This document shows, piece after piece, positions 42,536-52,547 of a stretch of DNA of 64,000 nucleotides. The notes under the pieces are model-generated. The model made no database searches, had not been told where the DNA came from, and saw nothing but the letters and a program-made list of their open reading frames with translations. Source of the DNA: an uncultured Rothia sp. (lineage in GTDB: Bacteria; Actinomycetota; Actinomycetes; Actinomycetales; Micrococcaceae); NCBI GenBank assembly GCA_946221065.1, contig CAMIIO010000003.1:186001-250000 (forward strand), in the 5' to 3' direction. Numbering within the stretch: the first letter of the stretch is position 1; each line of letters begins with the position of its first letter. A program made the position numbers and the translations under genes.

Positions 42536-44122
42536 GTGCAGGATTTGGGCAATATTTCACCCAGTCTCGAAGAATTTCAGGAGCTGGCAAAGCACCATCG
42601 GGTGGTTCCGGTGCGGACGAAGATTCTTGCGGATTCGCTCACGCCCATTGGGACTTATCGTGCGCTGGTGACTCGTGGGGGTGAGCCGGCGCGGGGTACG
42701 TTCTTGTTGGAATCGGCGGCGGAGAACGCTCGCTGGTCGCGGTATTCGTTTATTGGTGCCAGTTCTCGCGCCACGCTCACCACCGATCAGGGGGAGGTGT
42801 GCTGGCAGGGGCAGACCCCGGCGGGCGCACCGACTTCCGGGGATCCGGTGGAGGCTATCCGCAAGACCTTGGAGACACTCCACACCGAAAAGTTCGCGGA
42901 TTTACCTCCGCTGACCAGCGGTTTGGTGGGGTATCTGGGCTGGGACGTGGTGCGTCACTGGGAGAAGCTGCCGCATAAGCCTGCCGACGACGTCCACCTG
43001 CCGGATTTTGCGCTCAACCTGGTAAGCGATATGGCGATTCACGACAACGCCGAGGGAACAGTGACCCTGGTGGCGAACGCGGTGAACTTTAACGGCACCG
43101 ATGAGAACGTGGACCAGGCATATGAGGACGCCGTGGCGCGTTTACGCGCCATGTTAGAAAAGCTTGCTACCCCTATCGGCACAACAACCGTTTCTACCCT
43201 GCACGGCACGGTGCAAGTAGAGGAAGCAATATCCCAGAACGTCAAGCACCGCTGGGCAGAGCAGGACTTCCTCGACACGATTGAGAAGTCAAAGAAAAAC
43301 ATTATTGACGGTGACGTGTTCCAGATTGTGATCTCTCGCCGTTTTGAGGTGGAAAACCGCGCCAAGGCACTAGACGTCTACCGGATTCTACGCGCCTCGA
43401 ACCCCTCGCCGTATATGTACCTGTTTAATTGCGAAGACACCTCGGGGGAGCCGTTCCAGATTGTTGGCTCCTCCCCGGAGGCACTGGTGACGCTCAAGGA
43501 CGACGTCGCCACCACACACCCGATTGCCGGTTCACGCCCGCGCGGGGCAACACACGAGGCGGATATGGCGTTGGCGGAGGAGCTACTGGCAGATGAAAAG
43601 GAGCGTTCTGAGCACCTGATGCTGGTGGATCTTGCGCGTAATGATATCTCCAAGATTGCCGTGCCGGGCACCGTGAACGTCACGCAGTTCATGGAGATTG
43701 AGCGGTTCAGCCACATCATGCACATTTCCTCAACCGTTACCGCCCAGTTGCGCGAGGGTAAGAACGCCTATGATGTACTGAAGGCAACCTTCCCTGCCGG
43801 GACGCTCTCGGGTGCGCCTAAACCGCGCGCCATGCAACTCCTGGATGATTACGAGCCGGTATCGCGCGGAATCTATGGCGGAGTGTGTGGCTACTTCGAC
43901 TTTGCCGGGAATATGGATATGGCGATTGCTATCCGCACCGCAGTGCTCAAAAACAATACAGCCTATGTTCAAGCCGGCGCCGGAATTGTGATGGACTCCG
44001 TACCTGCCTCCGAAGCGGCAGAGACTGTCTCTAAATCTGCAGCCCCATTGCGCGCCGTCATTACCGCCGCCGGTCTGGAAGAACTCAACCCCATAGGGAA
44101 CACCGCCCAGGAGGAGCAATGA
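42536..44122 (+). CDS. trpE: Anthranilate synthase component I
   Basis: Converts chorismate to anthranilate with ammonia from TrpG. The tryptophan feedback site is LLESAAENARWSRYSFIG near the N-terminus. Chorismate-binding motifs: GSSPEALV, PIAGSRPRGAT, DEKERSEHLMLVDLARND, FPAGTLSGAPK and QAGAGIVMDSVPASE. The GTG start has GGGGAG eight bases upstream. Length 528. TrpG is not in the window. A possible promoter -10 box TAGAAT is at 42505-42510. Confidence 0.96.
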   Translation: MQDLGNISPSLEEFQELAKHHRVVPVRTKILADSLTPIGTYRALVTRGGEPARGTFLLESAAENARWSRYSFIGASSRATLTTDQGEVCWQGQTPAGAPTSGDPVEAIRKTLETLHTEKFADLPPLTSGLVGYLGWDVVRHWEKLPHKPADDVHLPDFALNLVSDMAIHDNAEGTVTLVANAVNFNGTDENVDQAYEDAVARLRAMLEKLATPIGTTTVSTLHGTVQVEEAISQNVKHRWAEQDFLDTIEKSKKNIIDGDVFQIVISRRFEVENRAKALDVYRILRASNPSPYMYLFNCEDTSGEPFQIVGSSPEALVTLKDDVATTHPIAGSRPRGATHEADMALAEELLADEKERSEHLMLVDLARNDISKIAVPGTVNVTQFMEIERFSHIMHISSTVTAQLREGKNAYDVLKATFPAGTLSGAPKPRAMQLLDDYEPVSRGIYGGVCGYFDFAGNMDMAIAIRTAVLKNNTAYVQAGAGIVMDSVPASEAAETVSKSAAPLRAVITAAGLEELNPIGNTAQEEQ

Positions 44123-44688
44123 GCTCACGCTATAGTTCTCCGGGAAAAATCACGCTAGGTTCGTTACTCCTTGCCGGAGCAACCTTTGCCACTACGCTAC
44201 CCACCTGGGTACACGCGCAGGTGAACGCCGTTGCCGAATCCCAGGTAGATGTGAGTGGTGCCGACGCCGCACCCGCCGTCACCTCGCTGGCTTTAGTATT
44301 CCTTGCCGCCACCGTCGCGGTGCGCATTGCCGGCCCCGTGGTGCGCTGGGTGATTTGCGGAATCATGGCGCTGGCCTCGCTGGGCATGATTGGCTCCATT
44401 ATCTCCGTGATACTGAACCCCGCCGCGGCAACGCTCACCGAAGTGGGTAAGGCAACCGGAATGACCGGCGCGCAGGGAACCTTCACCCTCACCGCCCTAC
44501 CCTGGATAGCCCTAACACTGGCGGTGCTCCTGCTAGCGCAATCCATCTGGACGGCACTTGCCTCCCGCTCTTGGGCAACCCGACGCAAATACGAACGTAA
44601 AATTCATCATGCGAAAGAAGACCTCGACGAAATTGACACCTGGGACTCATTCACCGCAGGCGAAGACCCCACAGTCCAACAAAAATAA
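44119..44688 (+). CDS. Trp-operon-associated membrane protein
   Basis: 189 residues with about four hydrophobic segments; the usual actinobacterial tryptophan-biosynthesis-associated membrane protein (TIGR02234 type) found after trpE. It overlaps trpE by 4 bp (ATGA). The C-terminal ~40 residues are charged and probably cytosolic. The exact role is not established; location suggests a function related to tryptophan or anthranilate. Confidence 0.82.
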   Translation: MSSRYSSPGKITLGSLLLAGATFATTLPTWVHAQVNAVAESQVDVSGADAAPAVTSLALVFLAATVAVRIAGPVVRWVICGIMALASLGMIGSIISVILNPAAATLTEVGKATGMTGAQGTFTLTALPWIALTLAVLLLAQSIWTALASRSWATRRKYERKIHHAKEDLDEIDTWDSFTAGEDPTVQQK

Positions 44689-44845
44689 TCTTCACCACAG
44701 CTCAAGAAACATGAGACACCCCTTGCGTTAAACCCGGCAAAGGTGAAAACATAGACCCAAATGAACCCCGGCGCAGGTTTTTCGCATAGAATCTATATGA
44801 AGAGCATCACCGCCACGGCGGTTCATACACGTTCAAGGAGAAAAA

Positions 44846-45097
44846 ATGGCTGATAAGCAGAATGTGCTTACTCCCTCCCTTCCTTACCCCAACCACGGCA
44901 ACACCGTTGCAGCCTGGGGTTTGACTATTGTTACCCTCGTGGGCGCAATCATCGCCGCCATCGGATTTGATTCCTTCCATAAGCCCCTCATGATTGCAGG
45001 CGGGGCGGTCATGGTTCTTGGCGTCATCGTGGGCCTCGTTTTGCGTTCCATGGGTTACGGCCAGGGTGGTTCTAAGACAAAATACAAGCACCACTAA
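44846..45097 (+). CDS. Small two-helix membrane protein, HGNTVAAW type
   Basis: 83 residues: a short N-terminus with the motif NHGNTVAAWG at the first membrane segment, a second hydrophobic segment (MIAGGAVMVLGVIVGLVLR) and a Gly/Lys/His tail. AAGGAG precedes the ATG. This short family recurs between the trpE-associated membrane protein and trpC in Micrococcaceae-like genomes; its function is unknown. A terminator follows. Confidence 0.85.
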   Translation: MADKQNVLTPSLPYPNHGNTVAAWGLTIVTLVGAIIAAIGFDSFHKPLMIAGGAVMVLGVIVGLVLRSMGYGQGGSKTKYKHH

Positions 45098-45115
45098 AGC
45101 ACCACAACTTTTGAT

Positions 45116-45148
45116 AAGCGCCTCGCTCCATAGCGGGGCGCTTCTTTC
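45116..45148 (+). terminator. Terminator before trpC
   Basis: Stem AAGCGCCTCGCT / AGCGGGGCGCTT with a four-base loop and a pyrimidine-rich tail. It separates the small membrane protein from trpC. Confidence 0.75.
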
Positions 45149-45172
45149 ATCACGGGAGTGAAATTTTTAGCA

Positions 45173-46006
45173 ATGGCTACTGTTCTAGACGAGATTATTG
45201 CCGGCGTGCGAGAAGATATGCACGAACGGATGGCGCAGGTTCCCCTAACAGAACTCAAACGCTTAGCAGCAGAGCGCGAACCTGCCTTAGACGCGCTTGC
45301 AGCTCTACGCGGTGCCGGAACCGACGCCGGCACGGCAGGCGTGCAGGTGATTTCTGAGGTCAAACGTTCCTCACCATCAAAAGGTGCGCTCTCCGAGATT
45401 CCCGACCCTGCCGAACTAGCTGCCGCATATGAGGCAGGCGGTGCGGCAGCTATTTCGGTACTTACCGAACAGCGCCGCTTTGGTGGATCCCTGGCAGATT
45501 TGCAGGCAGTACGCCAGCACGTGAGCATTCCTGTGCTACGCAAAGACTTCACGGTGGATGAATACCAGATCTGGGAAGCCCGCGCCTACGGGGCAGACCT
45601 GGTACTCCTCATTGTGGCGGCACTCGATGACGCCACGCTCCGCCGGTTCTATGACCTCACCCACGAACTGGGAATGAACGCGCTGGTGGAAACCCACACG
45701 CCCGAAGAAATTGAGCGGGCAAAAAAGCTGGGCGCCAAAATTGTCGGGGTCAACGTGCGCAACCTGAAAACCCTTGAGGTAGATAACGCAAATTTTGCCA
45801 GGCTCGCGCAACACCTACCGGCGGACGCCGTCATGGTAGCAGAATCCGGGGTAAGCGGCCCCGCCGACGTTGCCGAGTACGCACGCCACGGCGCGCAAGC
45901 CGTACTGGTGGGCGAGGCGCTGGTGAAATCCGGTGAGCCTACCGAATCTGTGCGAGCGTTCCGCGAAGCCGGTGAGGCCGCGCGTCGAACCTTTTTAGCA
46001 CAGTAA
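45173..46006 (+). CDS. trpC: Indole-3-glycerol phosphate synthase
   Basis: Fourth step of tryptophan synthesis. TIM-barrel motifs: VISEVKRSSPSKG, VLRKDFTVDEYQIWEARAYGAD, NALVETHT, VGVNVRNLKT and VAESGVSG. ATG 45173 gives 277 residues; GTG 45158 is possible but too near the GGGAG site, while ATG is rather far from it, so the start is uncertain. First of trpC-trpB-trpA-lgt. Confidence 0.95.
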   Translation: MATVLDEIIAGVREDMHERMAQVPLTELKRLAAEREPALDALAALRGAGTDAGTAGVQVISEVKRSSPSKGALSEIPDPAELAAAYEAGGAAAISVLTEQRRFGGSLADLQAVRQHVSIPVLRKDFTVDEYQIWEARAYGADLVLLIVAALDDATLRRFYDLTHELGMNALVETHTPEEIERAKKLGAKIVGVNVRNLKTLEVDNANFARLAQHLPADAVMVAESGVSGPADVAEYARHGAQAVLVGEALVKSGEPTESVRAFREAGEAARRTFLAQ

Positions 46007-46046
46007 CCAACCGAACCGAACAAATATGCAGATGGAGGCGGATAGC

Positions 46047-47378
46047 ATGAGCGAAAATTTGGTAGATAACTTTTTGAATGCCCCGGCGGAAGGCTCGTTA
46101 AAAAACGCGCCCGGTCCCTATTTTGGGCAATACGGCGGGCAATGGATGCCCGAATCCCTCATGGCAGCCATGGAGGAACTCGAAGAAACATTCAACAAGG
46201 CGAAGGAAGACGAGGAATTTCTGGCAGAATTCCAGCGTCTTTCCCGCGAATACTCTAACCGTCCATCCCTGCTCACAGAGGTGCCCCGCTTTTCACAACA
46301 TGGTGGGGGAGTGCGCTTCTTCTTGAAACGCGAGGATTTAAACCATACCGGCTCCCACAAAATCAATAATGTGATGGGGCAGGCGCTACTGGCGAAGAAG
46401 ATGGGCAAGACCCGCCTGATTGCCGAGACGGGCGCGGGCCAGCACGGCGTGGCAACCGCAACCGCAGCTGCCCTCTTCGGCATGGAATGCGTGGTATATA
46501 TGGGTGAAGAAGACACTGAACGCCAAGCCCTCAACGTTGCCCGCATGCAACTACTCGGTGCCACGGTAATTGCCGTACAAACTGGCTCCCGAACCCTCAA
46601 AGAGGCCATTAACGAGGCACTACGCGACTGGGTAGCGAACGTGGACACCACCCACGATCTGCTGGGCACAGCAGCCGGGGCCCACCCCTTCCCAGCCATG
46701 GTACGTTTCTTCCACGACGCCATCGGCACCGAAGCACGCGAACAGCTCCTTGAAGCCACCGGCAAACTTCCCGACGGCGTCGCCGCCTGCGTGGGCGGCG
46801 GATCCAACGCAATCGGCATGTTCCATGCTTTCCTCGACGACCCCACGGTCAAAATCTACGGCTTCGAAGCCGGCGGCGACGGCGTAGACACTCCCCGCCA
46901 CGCAGCCACCATCAACCTTGGGCGCCCCGGAGTGCTCCACGGCGCAATGACCTACCTCATGCAGGATGAAGACGGCCAGATTATCGAATCGCACTCAATC
47001 TCCGCCGGGCTGGACTACCCCGGAGTGGGCCCCGAACACTCCTACCTGAACGACATCGGGCGCGTGAGCTATCAGCCCGTTACCGATACCGAAGCAATGG
47101 ATGCCCTGCGCCTGCTGTGCCAAACCGAAGGCATTATTCCCGCCCTCGAATCCGCGCATGCGCTCGCCGGCGCCCTGCGGGTAGCAAACGAGTGGGCCGC
47201 GGAAGACCCCGAACACGCACACGAGAAAATTATGGTGGTATGTCTATCCGGACGCGGGGACAAGGATATGTCTACCGCGCTCGAATGGTTTGGTTTGGGC
47301 AAGGCGATTCCTAGCTTGTCCCTTAACACCGGCAATACCGAGGCAACCCAGGACAACGCAGAGAAGGCAGGGGAGTAA
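46047..47378 (+). CDS. trpB: Tryptophan synthase beta chain
   Basis: PLP enzyme joining indole and serine. Motifs: YFGQYGGQWMPESL, the PLP Lys in KREDLNHTGSHKINN, ETGAGQHGVATA and GGGSNAIGMFHAF. ATG 46047 is preferred, with GGAGG about nine bases upstream; ATG 46026 lies within that region. Length 443, slightly long because of an N-terminal extension and a short polar C-terminal tail. Confidence 0.96.
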   Translation: MSENLVDNFLNAPAEGSLKNAPGPYFGQYGGQWMPESLMAAMEELEETFNKAKEDEEFLAEFQRLSREYSNRPSLLTEVPRFSQHGGGVRFFLKREDLNHTGSHKINNVMGQALLAKKMGKTRLIAETGAGQHGVATATAAALFGMECVVYMGEEDTERQALNVARMQLLGATVIAVQTGSRTLKEAINEALRDWVANVDTTHDLLGTAAGAHPFPAMVRFFHDAIGTEAREQLLEATGKLPDGVAACVGGGSNAIGMFHAFLDDPTVKIYGFEAGGDGVDTPRHAATINLGRPGVLHGAMTYLMQDEDGQIIESHSISAGLDYPGVGPEHSYLNDIGRVSYQPVTDTEAMDALRLLCQTEGIIPALESAHALAGALRVANEWAAEDPEHAHEKIMVVCLSGRGDKDMSTALEWFGLGKAIPSLSLNTGNTEATQDNAEKAGE

Positions 47379-47382
47379 ACGA

Positions 47383-48237
47383 ATGACGTATCAAGATCGG
47401 CAACACGGTGCCGCACAATTCTCGGTGCTGGAGAAGAACTTTCCTCAGCCCAATCCGAACTCCACGCTTAAAGCTAAGCTCGATGAGTGTGCCGAGCGTG
47501 GCACGGCGGCGCTCATCGGCTACCTACCGGTGGGTTATCCCACGGTGGACGAATCCATTGCCGCAGCTATTGAACTGGGCAACAATGGTGCAGACGTGAT
47601 TGAGCTGGGCATTCCGTACACGGATCCGGTGATGGACGGGCCGGTGATTCAGCGCGCCACCGAACAGGCGATTGCTAACGGCTTCCGCTTGAAGGATGTG
47701 TTCCGCGCGGTTCGGGAAATTACCGAGGCAACCGACGCCGTCGTGGTGGTAATGACCTATTGGAATCCCGTGTTGCGCTACGGTGTAGAGAATTTTGCCC
47801 GCGATCTTGCCCGGGCAGGGGGAGCGGGAATCATCACCCCGGACTTGGTTCCGGATGAGGCTTCCGCCTGGTTTGACGCCTCAGATAAGTACGGGCTGGA
47901 CCGTATTTTCTTGGCAGCTATTTCTAGCTCGACCGAGCGTTTGCACCTGGTATCTCAGGCATCCTCGGGCTTTGTCTACGCCGTGTCCGTGATGGGTGTG
48001 ACGGGCGCGCGTTCTTCGGTGAACACCGCAGCTCAGACTCTGGTGGAGGATTTACGTGCCGCCGGCGCACCCCGCGCCTGCGTGGGATTAGGCGTATCCA
48101 AACGCGAACACGTCGAGGAAATCGGTGCCTACGCCGACGGCGTGATTGTAGGTACTGCCCTAGTAAAAGCCCTAAGCGAAGGCGGTCCGGCGGCAGTTGG
48201 CGCACTTACCCGTGAACTGGCGGGGAGAGCCGAGTGA
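47383..48237 (+). CDS. trpA: Tryptophan synthase alpha chain
   Basis: Releases indole from indole-3-glycerol phosphate for TrpB. Motifs: ALIGYLPVGYPTVDESI (catalytic Glu/Asp region), DVIELGIPYTDPVMDGPVIQ and VSVMGVTGARSS. ATG 47383 lies just after the trpB stop with GGGGAG upstream; the longer frame is rejected. Length 284, with an N-terminal extension of about 20 residues. It overlaps lgt by 4 bp. Confidence 0.95.
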   Translation: MTYQDRQHGAAQFSVLEKNFPQPNPNSTLKAKLDECAERGTAALIGYLPVGYPTVDESIAAAIELGNNGADVIELGIPYTDPVMDGPVIQRATEQAIANGFRLKDVFRAVREITEATDAVVVVMTYWNPVLRYGVENFARDLARAGGAGIITPDLVPDEASAWFDASDKYGLDRIFLAAISSSTERLHLVSQASSGFVYAVSVMGVTGARSSVNTAAQTLVEDLRAAGAPRACVGLGVSKREHVEEIGAYADGVIVGTALVKALSEGGPAAVGALTRELAGRAE

Positions 48238-49115
48238 ACGGGCTAATGTTCCCGGTGGCGGTTCAGGCGTCTATTCCTTCGCCCTCGGTGAGTTCCTTCT
48301 CTTTGGGGCCGCTGACTGTGCGTTTTTATGCGCTATGTATTCTTGCCGGAATTTTTGTGGCGATATGGTTGGCGTCCAAACGCTGGGTGGCAGCGGGGGA
48401 GAACCCCGATAATGTCTGGGATATTGGTTTGTGGGCGATTCCCGCGGGCTTTATCGGTGCCCGCGCCTACCACGTACTGATCACGGATCCCGCCACCTAT
48501 TTTGGTCCCGGTGCAGATCCGTGGGGTTGGGCAAAAATCTGGGAAGGTGGCATCGGCATTATGGGCGCCATCTCCGGAGGCGCGCTCGGAGCCTGGATCG
48601 CCTGCCGTCTTCTCAAGATTTCCCTACCCAAATTTGCCGACGCCGTCGCCCCCGGAATCCTATTAGCTCAGGCAATTGGTCGCTGGGGTAACTGGTTTAA
48701 CCAGGAACTCTTCGGCAAACCTACAACCTTGCCCTGGGGATTGGAGATTGACCCGAACTCCTATAATTTCCCTGGTCAATACGCTCCCGGTACGCTCTTC
48801 CATCCCACGTTTCTCTACGAGTCCATCTGGAATGTGATCGGCGTTATCGTGTTGCTGACCGTGGGTAAAAAACTGGCGCATAACGTGGGGCAAACCTTCT
48901 GGCTGTATGTGCTCTGGTACTCAGTAGGTAGGCTCTTGATTGAGCTGTTCTTGCGCATTGATACCCCGCACCTGATTCTGGGGTTGCGCGTACACGTGTG
49001 GACCTCCGGTTTCTTGCTCCTGTTAAGCGTTGCGGGAATGTTGATTTCCGGTGCGCGAGCAAAGAAAAAAAGCGAAGCAGCGGCTGAAAACGATGCTGCT
49101 AGTATCGCCGTCTAA
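48234..49115 (+). CDS. lgt: Prolipoprotein diacylglyceryl transferase
   Basis: Adds diacylglycerol to the lipobox Cys of prelipoproteins, serving the lipoproteins seen in this window. Polytopic protein of 293 residues; signature GRWGNWFNQELFG, plus GFIGARAYHVL, WEGGIGIMGAISGG and HPTFLYES. The GTG start overlaps the trpA stop and has GGGGAGAG upstream; ATG 48246 is an alternative. Linkage to trpA is known in several actinobacteria. Confidence 0.96.
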   Translation: MNGLMFPVAVQASIPSPSVSSFSLGPLTVRFYALCILAGIFVAIWLASKRWVAAGENPDNVWDIGLWAIPAGFIGARAYHVLITDPATYFGPGADPWGWAKIWEGGIGIMGAISGGALGAWIACRLLKISLPKFADAVAPGILLAQAIGRWGNWFNQELFGKPTTLPWGLEIDPNSYNFPGQYAPGTLFHPTFLYESIWNVIGVIVLLTVGKKLAHNVGQTFWLYVLWYSVGRLLIELFLRIDTPHLILGLRVHVWTSGFLLLLSVAGMLISGARAKKKSEAAAENDAASIAV

Positions 49116-49147
49116 CACTGCTCTTGGCAAGATAACCTGTTACTCCA

Positions 49148-49192
49148 AGACCTCCACTGACTCTTCTAGATGAGGAGAATGGTGGAGGTCTT
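49148..49192 (+). terminator. Hairpin after lgt
   Basis: Perfect 11-bp arms AAGACCTCCAC / GTGGAGGTCTT around a 23-base loop. No strong T-run follows, so termination efficiency is uncertain. The remainder of 49193-49376 holds only a weak TTGACG (49305-49310). Confidence 0.6.
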
Positions 49193-49376
49193 GTGCTGTC
49201 TACAGCAAAAGCATATCTACCGGATGAATGACTGGAAGAGAGCTTTCTGCCCCAAAACAAAAATGCGCAGACAGTCGTGAAACAAAAGTCAATAGAGGGT
49301 GTCTTTGACGGCAAAATAAACTAAGGTTAGTTACCACTGCCTAGCCATATACACCCTCAGAGGAGAGCCACCTTCT

Positions 49377-50729
49377 ATGACAGACAGCTACCGCGAACCA
49401 TCTCACGCCTACCTCAACATCATCTCCGATGAAGCAACACACTTCGCAAAAACCACCGAACACGAATTTACCCACAACTATCCCGGTGCCTCAGAACAGC
49501 TTCACCACCGCCTTGAAGAACTCATCAAGGAACAAAGCGACACAACGATTTCCGTAGCCCAACAAATCCACGCAAACCCGCAAACCGCCTTTAAAGAAGT
49601 TCACGCGGCTCAACTTATCGCTACCACCCTCACTAACTACGGAATCCCCACAGAACCCGGAGCCTACTCACTGGCAACGGCACTGCACGCCGAAGTTAGC
49701 TCAGCAAACTACAACCCAAAGCAACACCCCACCATAGCCATCCTCGCCGAATACGACGCGCTCCCAGAAATCGGCCACGCCTGCGGACACAACCTCATCA
49801 CAGCCAGCGGACTCGGTGCCTTCACAGCCCTAGTCGCGCTCATTAAAGAGAACCCCACCGCGTTTTCCGGGCGTATTAAATTCCTCGGCACCCCCGCAGA
49901 AGAAGGACATTCCGGCAAAGAATATATGGCTCAGGCCGGTGCCTTTGACGACGTCGACGCCGCCATTATGATCCACCCCTTCACCTCGGACACCGCGCAG
50001 GTTACCTGGATTGGACGGCGCACCCTCACCGTCACTTTCACCGGCAAGGCAGCACACGCCTCCTCACAACCCTTCATGGGAGTCAACGCACTCGATGCCG
50101 CCTCCCTCGCATACCAGGGCATTGGACTACTACGCCAGCAGATGCCCAGCTCTGACAGAGTTCATGCCGTCATTGCAGAAGGCGGAACCCGCGCCTCTAT
50201 CATTACCGAGAACGCAACTATGAACCTCTACGTGCGTTCAAAATACCCCGAAACCCTTCAAGACCTCTCCGAAAAGGTAGAGAACGTGATGCGCGGTGCC
50301 GCACTCATGACCGGCTGCGGGGTAGACATTCAATGGGACGCCGTACCCGCCTCCCTTCCCGTGCGCACCAACCAGACCCTCACCGATCTCTGGGTTCGCG
50401 CCCAACGCCGTCGCGGAAAAAACCCGCAAGCCTTCGGATCCGTCCCGGATACCCTGGCCGCCTCCACCGACTTTGGCAACGTGAGCTACCGAGTGCCCGG
50501 CATTCACCCCGTTATCCAAACGGCACCGGAAAGCTCCGCGCTGCATACCCGAGACTTTGCCGAGTACGCTAACACCGAGCAAGCCTACGCCACCGCAATT
50601 GACGCCGCCTACTCCCTGGCCGCCGTTGCACTCGACTACTGCACCAACCCGCAAATAGCCAGTGATGCCACCACAGAATTTGAAGCCGCCGGCGGAGCCA
50701 CCACACCCGCCGACTTCTTCGACCACTAA
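49377..50729 (+). CDS. M20 family amidohydrolase (AbgB-like)
   Basis: Metallo-amidohydrolase of the M20D group, 450 residues. Zinc and catalytic segments: ILAEYDALPEIGHACGHN, LGTPAEEGHSGKEYM and IMIHPFT. A dimerisation domain starts near TVTFTGKAAHASSQPFMG. It resembles p-aminobenzoyl-glutamate hydrolase subunit AbgB, and an AbgT-family transporter follows 35 bp later, supporting uptake and cleavage of p-aminobenzoyl-glutamate or similar acyl-amino acids. No separate abgA is present. Confidence 0.87.
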   Translation: MTDSYREPSHAYLNIISDEATHFAKTTEHEFTHNYPGASEQLHHRLEELIKEQSDTTISVAQQIHANPQTAFKEVHAAQLIATTLTNYGIPTEPGAYSLATALHAEVSSANYNPKQHPTIAILAEYDALPEIGHACGHNLITASGLGAFTALVALIKENPTAFSGRIKFLGTPAEEGHSGKEYMAQAGAFDDVDAAIMIHPFTSDTAQVTWIGRRTLTVTFTGKAAHASSQPFMGVNALDAASLAYQGIGLLRQQMPSSDRVHAVIAEGGTRASIITENATMNLYVRSKYPETLQDLSEKVENVMRGAALMTGCGVDIQWDAVPASLPVRTNQTLTDLWVRAQRRRGKNPQAFGSVPDTLAASTDFGNVSYRVPGIHPVIQTAPESSALHTRDFAEYANTEQAYATAIDAAYSLAAVALDYCTNPQIASDATTEFEAAGGATTPADFFDH

Positions 50730-50764
50730 AAACAGAACACACACCAATACAACCAAGGAAACAC

Positions 50765-52403
50765 ATGAGCGCAGACACCGTGAAAAAACGGGGCGTGGGA
50801 GACAAAATCCTCACCACCATTGAAACGGTCGGCAATAAACTCCCCGAACCGTTCAACCTCTTTATCATTTTGTTCCTCGCCACCGGCATGATCTCCACCC
50901 TCATGGCACTAGCAGGAACCACCGTCGTCGTTCCCGGCACCGATGACCCCGTGGCAATTAAGGGCCTATTCACCGGAGAAGGAATCGCCTGGTTCACCAC
51001 CACCATGGGCGAGAACTACCTGGGTTTCCCGCCACTTGCTACCGTGGTGCCCATCCTGCTCGCTATCGGTATCGCCGAAAAATCCGGCTTTATCTCCGCA
51101 GCCATCTGCTTCACCATCGGCGGTACTCCCCGATGGGCACTTGCCTACATCGTTGGCTTCGTGGGCGTAGTCGGCTCCATCATGGCAGACTCCGCCTTCG
51201 TCATCGTGCCACCGCTAGCCGCGCTCGCCTTCAAGGCAGCCGGTAAGCACCCCGTTGCCGGGCTTATCGGTGGTTTCGCCGCAGCTGGTGCCGGATATTC
51301 CACCAATATTTTTCCCACCTCGCTGGACGCTCTTTTTGCCGGTATTACCAATGCCGTCATCCCTACCGTGCCAGCACTTGCCGAGAATGCCGCAGTCGTT
51401 ACCCCGATGTCCAACTACTACTTTAACGTGGTTTCGGCAATTTTCTTGGCGCTGGTTGCGGGCTTCATCATTGATAAGGTCATTGAGCCGCGTATCGAAC
51501 GCGAAAACATCAGCCGCGATGAGGTGGGCACCGATGAGGAATATGACGACGCTAATCCCAGCACCCGCGCCCTACGCGCGGTGGACGACGACAGCGCCTT
51601 TACCGAGCAGAGCACTAGCGTTGAAGCCGAACTCACATCCACCGAGAAACGAGCGCTCATCTGGGGCGTAATTGCTTTCTTGATTGCCGGTGTAGCGATG
51701 ACAGCCTTCGCCCTGCTACCCGAATCACCCTGGCGTAATGAAGAGGACGGGTTCTTGCCAAAGTCTCCGCTGATGTCTTCCATCGTATTTATTATCTTCG
51801 GACTGTTCTGTATCTCGGGTTACGCTTACGGGCGTATCGCTGGCACCATCCGTGGCATGAAAGATGTTCCGGTGCTCATGGGTGCCGCACTCAAAGACAT
51901 GATTCCTTTTTTTGGTACTTGCCTTTATCTTGGGGCAGTTCATTGCGCTTTTCAACTGGTCCGGTATTGGCTCCTGGACTGCTGTGCAGGGCGCGCAGGC
52001 TTTAGAGAGCGCAGGAATTACCGGATTCCCGGTGATTATTCTCTTTGTGCTGCTCTGCTCCTGCCTTAATCTGATTATTATTTCCGGTTCCTCCATGTGG
52101 ACGCTCATGGCGGCGGTCTTTGTACCCATGTTCGGAATCCTTGGCTATGAGCCGGCATTCATTCAGGCGGCGTTCCGCGTGGGTGACTCGGCAACCCAGG
52201 TAATGACCCCCTTGAACCCGTACATGGTGGTACTGCTGACCATGCTCCGCAAATATGAACCCAAAGCAGGGCTGGGAACTCTCATGGCGCGCATGGTGCC
52301 CTTCGTAGTTCCCTTCTGGCTTACGTGGATGGCGATTCTGTTTATCTTCTTTATCTTCAACATTCCCCTGGGGCCGGGAACGGGAATTATGATTAATCCA
52401 TAA
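50765..52403 (+). pseudogene. abgT: AbgT-family transporter with a frameshift in a T-run
   Basis: The frame begins as a normal AbgT protein (KILTTIETVGNKLPEPFNLFIILF, many membrane segments) up to KDMIPF, then turns to nonsense and stops at 52069. The next frame carries the rest of the family sequence: LAFILGQFIALFNWSGIGSW, SGSSMWTLMAAVFVPMF, VGDSATQVMTPLNPYM to 52403. The break is a run of seven T at 51907-51913; six T would restore one frame of about 545 residues. This is a +1 slip in a homopolymer: a real mutation, a reversible slippage site or a sequencing error. It follows the M20 amidohydrolase in an apparent operon. Confidence 0.88.
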
Positions 52404-52547
52404 CCGCCCATATCTAACTCGGATAGCATGTACTTTGCTCTGAGCTAACAGAAATTACTTGCAATAAAAAGTATTTCGGGAAGTTTTCTGGCACAATCTG
52501 TGGTGTTCATACATTCTCATGATGAAGATATAAGGAGAGAATTTCCT

